From JAUASV01 sp047605685 (GTDB taxonomy: Bacteria; Actinomycetota; Actinomycetes; Actinomycetales; Microbacteriaceae): DNA of 61,540 nucleotides. The translations under genes and the position numbers were made by a program. Shown in pieces: positions 51,492 to 61,540 of the stretch. The stretch spans positions 1 to 61,540 of the forward strand of contig JASGFF010000004.1 in NCBI GenBank assembly GCA_047605685.1, given 5' to 3'. Every line of letters begins with the position of its first letter. Positions within the stretch are counted from its first letter, which is position 1. Under the pieces are notes generated by a model. It worked only from the letters and a program-made list of their open reading frames with translations, was not told where the DNA came from and ran no database searches.

Positions 51492-51507
51492 TCGAACACA
51501 TGTTCGA
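51492..51507. promoter_or_regulatory. LexA (SOS) box of the radical SAM gene
   Basis: TCGAACACATGTTCGA matches the actinobacterial LexA consensus TCGAAC-N4-GTTCGA exactly and overlaps the putative -10 (TCGAAT, 51495-51490) of the downstream gene. Confidence 0.88.
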
Positions 51508-51559
51508 CGTGGGCGCAACAGGATGCGCGCAACGGGCAGGCGGCGCGCCGCGCCCCGGC

Positions 51560-52120
51560 TCAGGCGGGCTGGTGGGCGAACTGGGCCTCGATCGAGATCG
51601 TGACCTCGTCGCCGAGGGTCAGGCCGCCGGCCTCGAGCGGGGCGTTCCAGTTCACCCCGAAGTCGCGGCGGTCGATCACGAGGGATCCGGATGCCCCGGC
51701 CTTGATGTTGCCGTAGCCGTCCGTGGTGATGCCGCCGAGCTCGCCGACGATCGTGACGGGCCGGGTGACGCCGCGCAGGGTGAGCTCGCCCTCGAGGCGG
51801 AAGTCGCTGCCGTCGTGGGAGAGCCCCGTGGAGGTGAAGGTGATCTGGGGGTGCTCCTCGGTGAGGAAGAAGTCGCTCGTGCGCAGGTGGGCGTCGCGCG
51901 GTGCGTTGTTGGTGTTGACGCTCGCGACCTCGACGGTCGCCGTGACGCTCGAGTCCTCGGGGCTCTCGGCGGCGACCACGGTGGCGGTCCAGTCGTCGAA
52001 GCTGCCACGCACCCTGCTGATCGCGAGGTGGCGCACCGAGAACGTCAGCTCGGAGTGCGCGGCGTCGAGCGTCCAGGTTCCGGTGCGGTAGCCGGGGATG
52101 GTGTCGGCGGTGATGGTCAC
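51560..52120 (-). CDS. YceI-family protein
   Basis: The 186-aa lipocalin-like protein begins WTLDAAHSELTFSVRHL and has the YceI core (FFLTEEHPQITFTSTG, GELTLRGVTRPVTI, GSLVIDRRDFGVNWN). Family members bind polyisoprenoids or similar lipids. No signal peptide is seen, so it is cytoplasmic. GTG 52120 follows GAGGAG by 6 nt; the in-frame ATG at 52150 would precede that ribosome site. Confidence 0.93.
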   Translation of the reverse strand: MTITADTIPGYRTGTWTLDAAHSELTFSVRHLAISRVRGSFDDWTATVVAAESPEDSSVTATVEVASVNTNNAPRDAHLRTSDFFLTEEHPQITFTSTGLSHDGSDFRLEGELTLRGVTRPVTIVGELGGITTDGYGNIKAGASGSLVIDRRDFGVNWNAPLEAGGLTLGDEVTISIEAQFAHQPA

Positions 52121-52191
52121 GGGGATCTCCTCAGGTTGTTGTCGCGTCAATCAATGACTGTCACCATGGTCGAAGTCGTCCGAGGCCGGAT

Positions 52192-54408
<2,217 letters not shown>

Positions 54409-54480
54409 GAGCCGAATCTAGCGGGGGAGCGCCATTCGGCCGCCGTGTGCTCGGTCGTGGTGTGCTCGGCTGGTGCGCGC

Positions 54481-56136
54481 TCAGCCGGTGCGCGCGCAGG
54501 CCCCGCCGCTCGGCGGCCGCTCGCGGCCGTCTCGCACGGTCCTGTCTCGCACGGTCCTGTCGCACACGCCCCTGGCCCGCACCGGGTTCTTGCTGTGGAG
54601 CTCGGTCGACTCGCCCGGGGTGCCGGGCAGCGGCAGGAGCAGGTATCGGCCGTTCCGGCGCTCGATGCGGTGGCCGTTGGCGTGCAGCCACATGTGATGG
54701 AAGCGGCAGAGCAGGATGCCCTCGGCGAGGTCGGTGGCGCCGCCGTGCTGCCAGGGGGTGCAGTGGTGGGCCTCGCACTCCCAGGCCGCGGCGGGGCAGC
54801 CGGGGATCATGCAGCCTCCGTCCCGTGCGGCGAGGGCACGACGCTGCCGGGGGCTGTAGGTGCGGGACTCGCGGCCGAGGTCGAGCGGCTGCCCGGTGTC
54901 GTTCTCGAGCCCGGTGTCGTTCTCGAGCACGGTGTCGTTCTCGAGCCCGGTGTCGTCGTCGAACACGGGGACGACACCGGCACAGGCGTAGCGCTCGGCG
55001 GTGCGGATCGAGACGGCGGCGGTGGTGCCCTCGATCCAGGCGGCTCCGCTGCCGCGCTCGAGATCGCCGTGCTGCACGTGCAGGGTGACGGAGGCGTGTC
55101 GACCGCCGAAGACCGTGCCGTGGTCGACACCCATGGCGTAGTCGACGATCTCGACGAGCGCGTCCACGGTGAGCTGCTGGTTGCTGCGAGGGTCCTCCGC
55201 GAGCGCCCGGTCGGCGTCACGCCGGGCGGGGTCGACGAAGCGGGGCCCACCGCGGCGGGGCGCGAGCTTCGCGTCGAGGGCGCGGCGGATGACGATCGCC
55301 GACTCCGGGTCGAGCAGCCCGGTCACCCGGGTCATCCCGTCGGGGAGGAGGTGGAAGGAGAGGCGGCGGGCCGCCCGGCGCTGCTCCTCCCGCTCCGCGA
55401 TGCCCGCTTCGTCGATCCGGTCACGCTCGGCGCGGGCGGCGGCGTGGAGGTCCTCCGGCGACATCGAGCCGGTCGGCTCTGCAGCGGCGGTGTCGGCGCT
55501 GTCGGTGTCGGCGCTGTCGGTGTCGGCGGTGTCGGTCGGGCCTGGTCCGGTGGCGTCTGGTCCGGTCGTATCCGAGCCGAGGATCGCGGCGATGCCCGGT
55601 GTCGCGGGTGCCGTGGTCGCGACAGTGGTGAGCCGCTCCGCCGCCTCCCGCAGGATGCTGAGGGGCAGGCCGGAGCCGGCATCCGGGCCGCCGGGGCCGC
55701 CGAGCCCGGCGCGGATGGCGGCGGCCTGGGCGGCGGAGAGGGCCCCGGCCTCGACGGCGGCGGCGACCGGGGTGAGCCAGGGGGCGGCGTCCGTGCCGGC
55801 CTGCCCGGCGGCGACGAGGTCGCGGGCCTCGGCCGCGGTGATCCCGGTGAGCTGCTGCACGAGCCGCTGCGGGGTGCGGGCGCCGGAGCGCTGGGCGAGC
55901 CCGGCCTGGCCGAGGCCGCGGTCGGAGCGCCGCGCGATCTCGGCGGCCACCCGGGCCATGTCGGCGTCTAGCCGACGACGGACCTGCCCGAGCTCGGCCT
56001 GCAGCCTCAGCAGCCGCCCGGCGGACAGCTCGGCGAGGCCCGCGGCGTCGGGCACCGGCAGGGCGGCGCCTGGCACCGACAGGGCGGCGGCCGCAGCGCC
56101 CGTGGGGGCGCCGGCTGCGATGGCGGTGGTGGACAC
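54481..56136 (-). CDS. DUF222 / HNH endonuclease domain protein (13E12-like)
   Basis: The 551-aa protein has an N-terminal DUF222 region (VRRRLDADMARVAAEIARRS to about 380) and a C-terminal HNH domain with CEAHHCTPWQHGG and LLCRFHHMWLHANGH, as in the mycobacterial 13E12 family. Two internal low-complexity stretches come from 15-bp and 18-bp DNA repeats. GTG 56136 lies 6 nt after TAGACT (56048-type box at 56148-56143), and an SOS-like palindrome lies just upstream. Nuclease activity and damage induction are inferred from family and box. Confidence 0.9.
   Translation of the reverse strand: MSTTAIAAGAPTGAAAAALSVPGAALPVPDAAGLAELSAGRLLRLQAELGQVRRRLDADMARVAAEIARRSDRGLGQAGLAQRSGARTPQRLVQQLTGITAAEARDLVAAGQAGTDAAPWLTPVAAAVEAGALSAAQAAAIRAGLGGPGGPDAGSGLPLSILREAAERLTTVATTAPATPGIAAILGSDTTGPDATGPGPTDTADTDSADTDSADTAAAEPTGSMSPEDLHAAARAERDRIDEAGIAEREEQRRAARRLSFHLLPDGMTRVTGLLDPESAIVIRRALDAKLAPRRGGPRFVDPARRDADRALAEDPRSNQQLTVDALVEIVDYAMGVDHGTVFGGRHASVTLHVQHGDLERGSGAAWIEGTTAAVSIRTAERYACAGVVPVFDDDTGLENDTVLENDTGLENDTGQPLDLGRESRTYSPRQRRALAARDGGCMIPGCPAAAWECEAHHCTPWQHGGATDLAEGILLCRFHHMWLHANGHRIERRNGRYLLLPLPGTPGESTELHSKNPVRARGVCDRTVRDRTVRDGRERPPSGGACARTG
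54893..54960. repeat. 18-bp tandem repeat inside the HNH gene
   Basis: Three full copies (third with one change) and a partial copy of CCGGTGTCGTTCTCGAGC encode the repeated LENDTG peptide. A 15-bp array at 55489-55537 encodes TDSAD repeats in the same gene. Confidence 0.93.
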
Positions 56137-56154
56137 GCGACCAGTCTAGGAAAA

Positions 56155-56172
56155 TTAGAACACGTGTTCTAA
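56155..56172. promoter_or_regulatory. Probable LexA (SOS) box of the HNH gene
   Basis: TTAGAACACGTGTTCTAA is an 18-bp perfect palindrome containing GAAC-N4-GTTC. It lies just upstream of the -10 (TAGACT, 56148-56143) of the HNH gene, about 19 bp before the start. Confidence 0.75.
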
Positions 56173-56352
56173 TGATCCCGGCACGTCGCCGGGATCCCGC
56201 CCTGGGGAGGAGGGGAGGCCCCGGGCGGCGTCGGGTCCGGATCGACGATGCCGGACGATGCCCGACGATGCCGGGGAGAGGCGGCGTGAGAAGGTCCACG
56301 CCGGTTTTACGTGCGGTGACGACCCCGCCGCCAGAGGGCTTGATGAAGCCGC

Positions 56353-56925
56353 TCAGAACGCGGGCGCGTTCCCCACGATCTCATCGAGCACGTCTCCGCC
56401 GCCGTTGCCGGCCGAATAGGCCCAGTATCCGTTTCCGAACGCGTAGCCGCCCGGCCAGCCCTGAGGCTCTGTGTAGCGCTCGTAAGCCGAACTCTCGACG
56501 CGCGCAGAGCCCTGCTCGGCGATGTTCGCGCGTTCGATCGCGGCCTCGTCCTCCGTGAGCGGTCCGTAGGCGAACACCTCGACACCATCATCGTCCGTTC
56601 CCCAGGCGCACAGCACCCCGCCGTAGCCCACGAAACGCGCGACGGAGTGGGAGTCCGATCCGCTTTCGGCGACGATCTTCCGCTCGTAATCGGCACCCCA
56701 TTCGTGCCACCCGTTCGCCTGGTATGCGGCGACTGTCTCCGCATCCAGGAGCGAGGTGCACAGCGTGTGGTCGCCGGCGATGACCGCGGTGGTCGCAGTC
56801 GCGCTGGAATTCGACGAGATCGATGTCGCGGCGGTGGTGTCCGAGGGGCCGTCGCCCGCTCGACCCGCGCATCCGGAGAGAACCAGCGCGCACGTCACGA
56901 TGACCGCCGTCGAGCTCACCCTCAT
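56353..56925 (-). CDS. Putative lipoprotein of unknown function
   Basis: The 190-aa product has a signal sequence MRVSSTAVIVTCALVLSGC with lipobox LSGC (Cys19), a Ser/Thr-rich linker, then a domain with CTSLLDAETVAAY and VGYGGVLCAWG; the two cysteines could form a disulfide. ATG 56925 is preferred because AAAGGA lies 8 nt upstream. It lies downstream of the M23 peptidase in a region of lower GC, and may be co-transcribed with it. No family recognised. Confidence 0.8.
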   Translation of the reverse strand: MRVSSTAVIVTCALVLSGCAGRAGDGPSDTTAATSISSNSSATATTAVIAGDHTLCTSLLDAETVAAYQANGWHEWGADYERKIVAESGSDSHSVARFVGYGGVLCAWGTDDDGVEVFAYGPLTEDEAAIERANIAEQGSARVESSAYERYTEPQGWPGGYAFGNGYWAYSAGNGGGDVLDEIVGNAPAF

Positions 56926-56957
56926 TGTCTTCGTCCTTTCCATGCCGGCTATGCCGT

Positions 56958-57554
56958 TCAGTTCCACTCGGTGGATGTCCAGGTCACGCCATGACCGCTG
57001 AGGAAGCTCACCGGATCGTAGAAATGAGTGGAATACCATCCGTTCCATGATCCCTTGAACATGCTGTAGTGTTCATGGTCTCCGGTGACGGTGCCCGATT
57101 CACCGCTGATCGCAATCACATCGCCTTTTGCCACGGTGTCACCGATGTCGACGTAGCGATGGGTCGTGTGTGCGTACGCAATGCGATTTCCGTCTCCAAT
57201 CCTGATCACTAGGTAGTACCCCATATATGTGTCATAGTCTTTATCAATAACGACACCCTTATTAGTGGCGATCTCGTTGAATTCGTTGACCGACTTGTAC
57301 CAGTCTTGGCCGGTATGAATGCTTCCCGTCGACGTGTCGCAGATCACGCGACCTTTGTAGGCCGGGTAGGTGGTTCCGGTCGTGAACGGTTTCACGTAAG
57401 TTGACGTCGACGGGTCGGGGGTTCCGTCGCAGTAGTTCGCGTATGCGCCGGCGGCGGGGAGGACGGCGCCGACGGCGCCGAGACCGACGGCGGCCACGGC
57501 CGCAACGAACTGCGCGAGCCGCCGCGCCCGGCCAGTGTCCCGATGAGTGCTCAT
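56958..57554 (-). CDS. Secreted M23 (LytM-like) peptidase
   Basis: The 198-aa product has an Arg-rich N-terminus, a hydrophobic signal ending AGAYAN (about residue 40), and an M23 zinc-peptidase core: HTGQD (His and Asp ligands), IAYAHTTHRYVDIGDTVAKG, and the HxH pair in TGDHEHYSMF. It is likely exported and acts on cell-wall crosslinks. Codon use and base composition are visibly less GC-rich than neighbours (for example 57190-57270), suggesting acquisition by transfer. ATG 57554. Confidence 0.85.
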   Translation of the reverse strand: MSTHRDTGRARRLAQFVAAVAAVGLGAVGAVLPAAGAYANYCDGTPDPSTSTYVKPFTTGTTYPAYKGRVICDTSTGSIHTGQDWYKSVNEFNEIATNKGVVIDKDYDTYMGYYLVIRIGDGNRIAYAHTTHRYVDIGDTVAKGDVIAISGESGTVTGDHEHYSMFKGSWNGWYSTHFYDPVSFLSGHGVTWTSTEWN

Positions 57555-57621
57555 GAGTGTGAATCTAGAGCGCGTGCCCGAGGTGTCGCCCCCCCAATTC
57601 GAGGGTCACTTCAGAAATTTC

Positions 57622-58242
57622 TCATCGCGGATGCTCGAGCCGCCAACGGGCCGCCTGGGTGCGGCGCTGCAGGCCGAGCTTGGCGAGCACCGCCGAGACG
57701 TTGTTCTTCACGGTCTTCTCGGCCAGGAACAGCCGGCCGGCGATCTCGCGGTTCGACAGCCCCTCCGCGATGAGGTCGAGGACGTCGCGCTCGCGCGCCG
57801 TGAGCGGCTCCGTCGGGGCCGCGGCCCGCGCCCGCTCCATCACGCGCGCCACCAGCGCCGCGTCGAGCAGCGAGCGCCCGGCGGCGACCGCGCGCACGCC
57901 CTCGACGAGGCTCGTGCCGCGCACTTGCTTGAGCAGGTAGCCGTCGGCGCCGGCGAGCACCGCCGCGAGCACGGCGGCGTCGTCGTCGAAGCTCGTGAGG
58001 ATCAGGCAGCGGATGCCGGCATCCGCGCTCTTGACGTCGCGGCAGACGTCGATGCCAGAGCCGTCCGGCAGCCGGCCGTCGAGGATCGCGACATCCGTGC
58101 CGGCCGCCACGATCGCCTCCGCCGCCCCGGCGACCTCGCCCGCCTCGCCGACGACCTCGAGGTCGCTCTGCCCCTGCAACAGGTCGACGAGGCCGCGGCG
58201 GACGATCTCGTGGTCGTCGAGCAGGAACAGCCGGATGCTCAC
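57622..58242 (-). CDS. NarL/DevR-family response regulator
   Basis: The 206-aa product has a receiver domain with LLDDHEIVRRG, phospho-Asp55 in DVAILDGRLPDGSG and LILTSFDDD, then a LuxR-type helix-turn-helix (LTARERDVLDLIAEGLSNREIAGR, written in parts). GTG 58242 overlaps the stop of the sensor kinase gene (GTGA) and GGAGG lies 8 nt upstream. It is the partner of the kinase encoded upstream, like DevR/DosR. Confidence 0.94.
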   Translation of the reverse strand: MSIRLFLLDDHEIVRRGLVDLLQGQSDLEVVGEAGEVAGAAEAIVAAGTDVAILDGRLPDGSGIDVCRDVKSADAGIRCLILTSFDDDAAVLAAVLAGADGYLLKQVRGTSLVEGVRAVAAGRSLLDAALVARVMERARAAAPTEPLTARERDVLDLIAEGLSNREIAGRLFLAEKTVKNNVSAVLAKLGLQRRTQAARWRLEHPR

Positions 58243-59900
58243 AGTGGCGTCCTCCACTCCAGGGTCGTGCCGCTCGGCGCCTTCGCGGCGACGACGAAGC
58301 TGCCGCCGCGCGCGCTCGCCCGGGCGAGCAGGTTGTCCAGGCCCGAGCGCCGCCCGGGCCGGCCGAGGCCGCGGCCGTTGTCGGTGACGATCACGCGCAC
58401 CTCCCCGGCGGAGACCGCGACGGCGATGTCGACCCGGCTCGCCCGGGCGTGCCGCACCACATTGGACAGCGCCTCGCGCAGCACGGCCTCCACCTGCTCG
58501 CCGAGCTCGGAGTCGAGCAGGGTGTCGACGGGCCCGGAGAAGTCCACCGAGGAGTCGATCGCCTCGCCCTCGAGGGCGAGGCGCACCAGCTGGTTGAGCC
58601 GCTGCTTCTGGCTGTAGTCCGCGTGGCTCGGCTCCTCGCCGAGCTCGAAGATCGTCTGCCGGATCTGCCGGATGACCGCGTCGATCGCGTCGATCTGCAC
58701 CGCGACCCGCGCCCGGGTCTGGCCGCCGGTCGCGGCGAGCACGCTCTGCAGGCCGAGCCCCACCCCGAACAGGCTCTGGATGACGTGGTCGTGCAGGTCG
58801 CGCGCGATGCGGTCCCGCTCGTCGGTGAGCGCCAGCCGCTCCCGGTCGACACGCACCTGCGAGAGCGCCCGGGCGATCGAGACGCTGCGCACGAAGCGCT
58901 CCGCCATCTGCCGCTCCGCCGCGGTGAAGCCGTGCGCACCGCTGCCGCGGGCCACCACGAGGGCGCCCTCCGGCTCGGCCTCGCCCCAGGCGAGCAACAT
59001 CGTCGGCCCGAAGCCGCCGATGCCCGCGCTCACGCCCGCCTCGAGGGCGGCGAGGCCCGCGGCATCCGCGCCGTGCTCGATCGCGCGCATGATCGCGCCG
59101 GGCAGGGCGAGGAACGCCGGGTCGCGCATCGCCGTGGAGTTGTAGGACAGCGGGCCGAACTGGGCGGCGAAGCGCGTCGAGCCGGGCAGCAGCAGGCCGA
59201 CGAAGGCGGCGTCGGCGAGCGCGACCGCGTGGCTCGCGATCGGCGTGACGTCGCCGTCGGCGATCTCGCCGGAGAGCAGCCCCTGGTTGATCTCCTCGCT
59301 CGCCGCGATCCAGCGCTGCGCGAGCCGGGCGTCCTCGTAGAGCCGGGCGTTGGCGACGGCGGTGCCGGCCAGGTCGGCGAGGCTGCGGACGATGCGCTCG
59401 TCGGTCTCGTCGAAGACTCCCGCCTCGGCGTGGCTCAGATAGATGTTGCCGAACACGGTGCCGCCGACGCGCACCGGCACCCCGATGAAGCTGCGCATGG
59501 CGGGGTGGCTGGCCGGGAAGCCCACGGCGCGCGGGTCGCGGCTGAGGTCGTCGAGGCGGATGGCGCGGCGCTCGCGGATGACGGCGCCGAGGATGCCCCG
59601 GCCGGTGGGCGGCGCTCCGATGCGGGCCGCGGTCGGTGCGTCGATGCCGAGGTGGATGAAGCGCTCGAGCTGGCCGTCGGGGGAGATCACGCCGATCGCG
59701 GCGAAGTCGGCGGCCACGAGCTCCCGGGCCACCTCGGCGATCGTCACGAGCGCGGACTGCAGGTCGAGCTCGGAGACCACCACGCGGGTGCCGGCCAGCA
59801 GCGCGGCGATGCGCTCGGCGGCATCCGCGCCGCCCGCAGCCCGTTCGAGCAGCTGCTCGATGAGTCCGGCGAGCTCCGCGCGGTTCGGCGGCAGGTCCAC
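58239..59900 (-). CDS. GAF-domain sensor histidine kinase (DevS-like)
   Basis: The 553-aa kinase has two GAF-like domains (about 40-190 and 205-345), HisKA_3 with the phospho-His in RIARDLHDHVIQSLFGVGLG, and a C-terminal ATPase with LREALSNVVRHA and VTDNGRGLG. Heme or redox sensing as in DevS/DosT is possible but no proof is visible. GTG 59900 lies 6 nt after TATCGT (59912-59907). It forms a two-gene operon with the regulator. Confidence 0.93.
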   Translation of the reverse strand: MDLPPNRAELAGLIEQLLERAAGGADAAERIAALLAGTRVVVSELDLQSALVTIAEVARELVAADFAAIGVISPDGQLERFIHLGIDAPTAARIGAPPTGRGILGAVIRERRAIRLDDLSRDPRAVGFPASHPAMRSFIGVPVRVGGTVFGNIYLSHAEAGVFDETDERIVRSLADLAGTAVANARLYEDARLAQRWIAASEEINQGLLSGEIADGDVTPIASHAVALADAAFVGLLLPGSTRFAAQFGPLSYNSTAMRDPAFLALPGAIMRAIEHGADAAGLAALEAGVSAGIGGFGPTMLLAWGEAEPEGALVVARGSGAHGFTAAERQMAERFVRSVSIARALSQVRVDRERLALTDERDRIARDLHDHVIQSLFGVGLGLQSVLAATGGQTRARVAVQIDAIDAVIRQIRQTIFELGEEPSHADYSQKQRLNQLVRLALEGEAIDSSVDFSGPVDTLLDSELGEQVEAVLREALSNVVRHARASRVDIAVAVSAGEVRVIVTDNGRGLGRPGRRSGLDNLLARASARGGSFVVAAKAPSGTTLEWRTPL

Positions 59901-59935
59901 ACAGCGACGATAGCGAGCGCTACAGTTGTCGCGAG

Positions 59936-60027
59936 AACACGGGAGTCCGGTGGGCCGGGCTGAGAGGGAGCTTCTCCACGCTCCGACCGTCGAACCTGAT
60001 CCGGGTAATGCCGGCGCAGGGAGGGAT
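59936..60027 (+). ncRNA. TPP riboswitch (THI element)
   Basis: The aptamer landmarks are in order: GGGCTGAGAGGGAG (59957-59970), the variable P3 stem, ACCTGATCCGGGTAATGCC (59994-60012) and CGGCGCAGGGAGGG (60012-60025). This is the conserved thiamine-pyrophosphate sensor. It lies about 135 nt upstream of the ykoE-like gene. A GCCGGC/GCCGG hairpin (about 60116-60131) could be the switch output. Confidence 0.95.
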
Positions 60028-60163
60028 GCCGCATGCGGTCGATTTTCTTCACACGACGTCACGGGATGACACGGTGCTTGCGCCTCGGCGCCGGGCACCG
60101 TCACGCTCTGCTTTCGCCGGCGTTTGCCGGGCTCCCCTCGACCCGAAGCAGAAGGGCATCATC

Positions 60164-60769
60164 ATGACCTCATCCACCTCCGCTCGTCCGCTGCGCTGGC
60201 GCGTCATCGACATCGTCGTCGCTGCCGTGCTCGGCGTCGCCGCCGGCCTGGTGTTCCTGGCCTGGAACCTCGGCTACCTCGGCCCGCAGGCCCTGCTCGA
60301 GCCCCTGCTGCCGGGACTGCAGGGGCTGCTCAACGGCCCGTGGCTGTTCGCCGGCGTGCTCGGCGGCATCATCGTCCGCAAGCCGGGCGCCGCGCTGTTC
60401 ACCGAGCTGCTCGCCGCCGTCGTGTCCGCGCTCGTCGGCAACCAGTGGGGCGGCGTGCTGACCCTCGAGGCCGGCCTCGTGCAGGGCCTCGGGGCCGAGC
60501 TCGTGCTGCTGGCGTTCCTCTACCGCAACTGGCGGCCGATCGTGGCCGTGCTCGCCGGTGCCGGCGCCGCGCTGTTCGGGGCCGTCAACGACCTGGTGCT
60601 GTGGTATGCCGGCGCGGGAGCGACGTTCTCGATCGTCTACCTGCTGTCGTCCATCGTCTCCGGCGCGCTCGTCGCGGGCCTGCTGTCCTGGGTGATCGCG
60701 CGGGCGCTCGCGCGCACCGGGGCGCTCAGCCGCTTCGCCGCCGGCCGCGAGACGACGGTGCGGGTCTGA
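60164..60769 (+). CDS. ykoE: ECF transporter substrate-binding component (YkoE family)
   Basis: The 201-aa membrane protein has about five or six hydrophobic helices (IVVAAVLGVAAGLVFLAWN, GPWLFAGVLGGIIV, NQWGGVLTLEAG and others) and the YkoE pattern. YkoE serves as S component for thiamine precursors (HMP) with YkoD ATPase and YkoC. The TPP riboswitch and the following ATPase gene support the role. GAAGGG lies upstream of ATG 60164. Confidence 0.93.
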   Translation: MTSSTSARPLRWRVIDIVVAAVLGVAAGLVFLAWNLGYLGPQALLEPLLPGLQGLLNGPWLFAGVLGGIIVRKPGAALFTELLAAVVSALVGNQWGGVLTLEAGLVQGLGAELVLLAFLYRNWRPIVAVLAGAGAALFGAVNDLVLWYAGAGATFSIVYLLSSIVSGALVAGLLSWVIARALARTGALSRFAAGRETTVRV

Positions 60770-60798
60770 GCGGCGCATCCGCCCCGGCCCCGGTCGCC

Positions 60799-61540
60799 GT
60801 GCGCGCCCGGGGATGGGGGTGGCGCCACGCCGGTCGCCGCCGCTGGGCGGTGCGGGGGCTCGACCTCGACATCGCCCCGGGCGAGCGCGTGCTGCTGCTC
60901 GGCGCCTCCGGGGCGGGCAAGTCGACGCTGCTGCAGGGGCTCGCCGGCGTGCTCGGCGGGGCGGAGGAGGGCGAGCAGGCCGGCGAGCTGGGTCTCGACG
61001 GCCGCCCCGCGGCCGGGCTGCGCGGCCGGGCCGGCCTGGTGCTGCAGGACCCGGACGCGCAGGTGGTGATGGCGCGCCTCGGTGACGACGTGGCCTTCGG
61101 CGCTGAGAACCTCGGCGTGCCGCGCGACGAGATCTGGCGACGCGTCGACGAGGCGCTCGACGCCGTCGGGCTGCGGCTGCCCCTCGGGCATCCGACGGCC
61201 CGGCTCTCCGGCGGGCAGAAGCAGCGCCTCGCCCTCGCCGGCCTGCTCGCCATGCGCCCGGGCCTGCTGCTGCTCGACGAGCCCACGGCCAATCTCGACC
61301 CGGCCGGCGTCGTCGAGGTGCGCGACGCCGTCGGCCGGGTGCTCGAGCGCACCGGGGCGACGCTCGTCGTCGTCGAGCACCGGGTGGCGGTCTGGCTGCC
61401 GCTCGTGAACCGGGTGGTGGTGCTCTCGGCCGAGGGCGGCGTGCTCGCCGACGGCACGCCCGCCGCCGTGCTCGCCCGCGAGCGGGACGCCCTGGAGCGC
61501 GCGGGCGTCTGGCTGCCGGATGCCGCGCCGCCGGCTCCGC
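60799..61540 (+). CDS. ABC transporter ATP-binding protein (YkoD-like, partial)
   Basis: At least 247 codons before the right edge: Walker A GASGAGKST, Q-loop LQDPDAQ, signature LSGGQKQRLALAG, Walker B LLLLDEPTANLD and the H-loop in VVEHR. YkoD normally has two such domains; only the first is seen. The start is uncertain: the frame opens right after ykoE (CTG at 60766 overlapping its stop), but GTG 60799 is the first conventional start. Confidence 0.85.
   Translation, partial: MRARGWGWRHAGRRRWAVRGLDLDIAPGERVLLLGASGAGKSTLLQGLAGVLGGAEEGEQAGELGLDGRPAAGLRGRAGLVLQDPDAQVVMARLGDDVAFGAENLGVPRDEIWRRVDEALDAVGLRLPLGHPTARLSGGQKQRLALAGLLAMRPGLLLLDEPTANLDPAGVVEVRDAVGRVLERTGATLVVVEHRVAVWLPLVNRVVVLSAEGGVLADGTPAAVLARERDALERAGVWLPDAAPPAP

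Noticed and set aside
54481..57554. Prophage or integrative element
   Set aside because: Despite low GC and an HNH gene there is no integrase, terminase, tRNA attachment site or flanking direct repeat.

Overview
This is a GC-rich (about 70% or more by eye) actinobacterial chromosome segment. It fits a Microbacteriaceae-like (Microbacterium-type) organism: it has a GlgE-pathway glycogen locus, the cysteine desulfurase - mnmA - ligA - gatC - gatA housekeeping order, DUF3097 and Rv2578c-family genes, an actinobacterial LexA (SOS) box, a 13E12-type DUF222/HNH gene, many GTG starts, and many genes whose -10 hexamer ends only 6-7 nt before the start codon (leaderless pattern). The assignment is an inference from gene content; no rRNA gene is present.

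Region A (1-17728) is a carbohydrate catabolic island. It encodes a KdgD/DapA-family aldolase (cut by the left edge), an SDR epimerase/dehydrogenase, three Gfo/Idh/MocA oxidoreductases (one fused to a DUF6807/PmoA-like domain), two TIM-barrel sugar isomerase/epimerase-like proteins, a DUF993 protein, a BNR-4 protein, a GH2 beta-glucuronidase, a CE7 acetyl esterase, an M24-fold protein that has lost most metal ligands, two LacI repressors and a glycerate kinase. Most genes overlap as ATGA/GTGA/TGATG couplings. LacI-type operators lie immediately after the -10 boxes of five promoters, two of which form a duplicated inverted divergent promoter (11971-12230). The likely role is uptake-independent processing of an acetylated, glucuronate-containing glycoside, through glucuronate oxidation and possibly 3-keto oxidation/elimination chemistry. 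No transporter is visible in the window.

Region B (17735-27861) is glycogen/alpha-glucan metabolism: glgB-glgE (minus), glgP (plus), a protein-kinase-like gene with a repetitive tail, and glgX. A second glgX-type gene lies at 52192-54408.

Region C (27900-45420) is mainly housekeeping: cysteine desulfurase and MnmA (tRNA 2-thiouridine), LigA, a cold-shock protein with a long leader, a frameshifted MASE1 histidine kinase, GatC and GatA (no adjacent gatB), MsrB, an alpha/beta hydrolase, an FBP-type zinc-finger protein, a DHA2-type MFS exporter, a methyltransferase and DUF3097.

Region D (45548-52120) holds an acyl-CoA ligase, a pair of flavin monooxygenases of the NtaA/SnaA/DszA type, a radical SAM protein behind a perfect SOS box, and a YceI protein.

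Region E (54481-61540) holds a DUF222/HNH endonuclease-like gene behind an 18-bp perfect SOS-like palindrome, a lower-GC pair of exported proteins (lipoprotein and M23 peptidase), a DevS/DevR-like two-component system, and a TPP-riboswitch-controlled ykoE-ykoD-type ECF thiamine/HMP transporter that runs off the right edge.

Short 11-18 bp tandem repeats recur at gene ends, linkers and intergenic gaps throughout the window.
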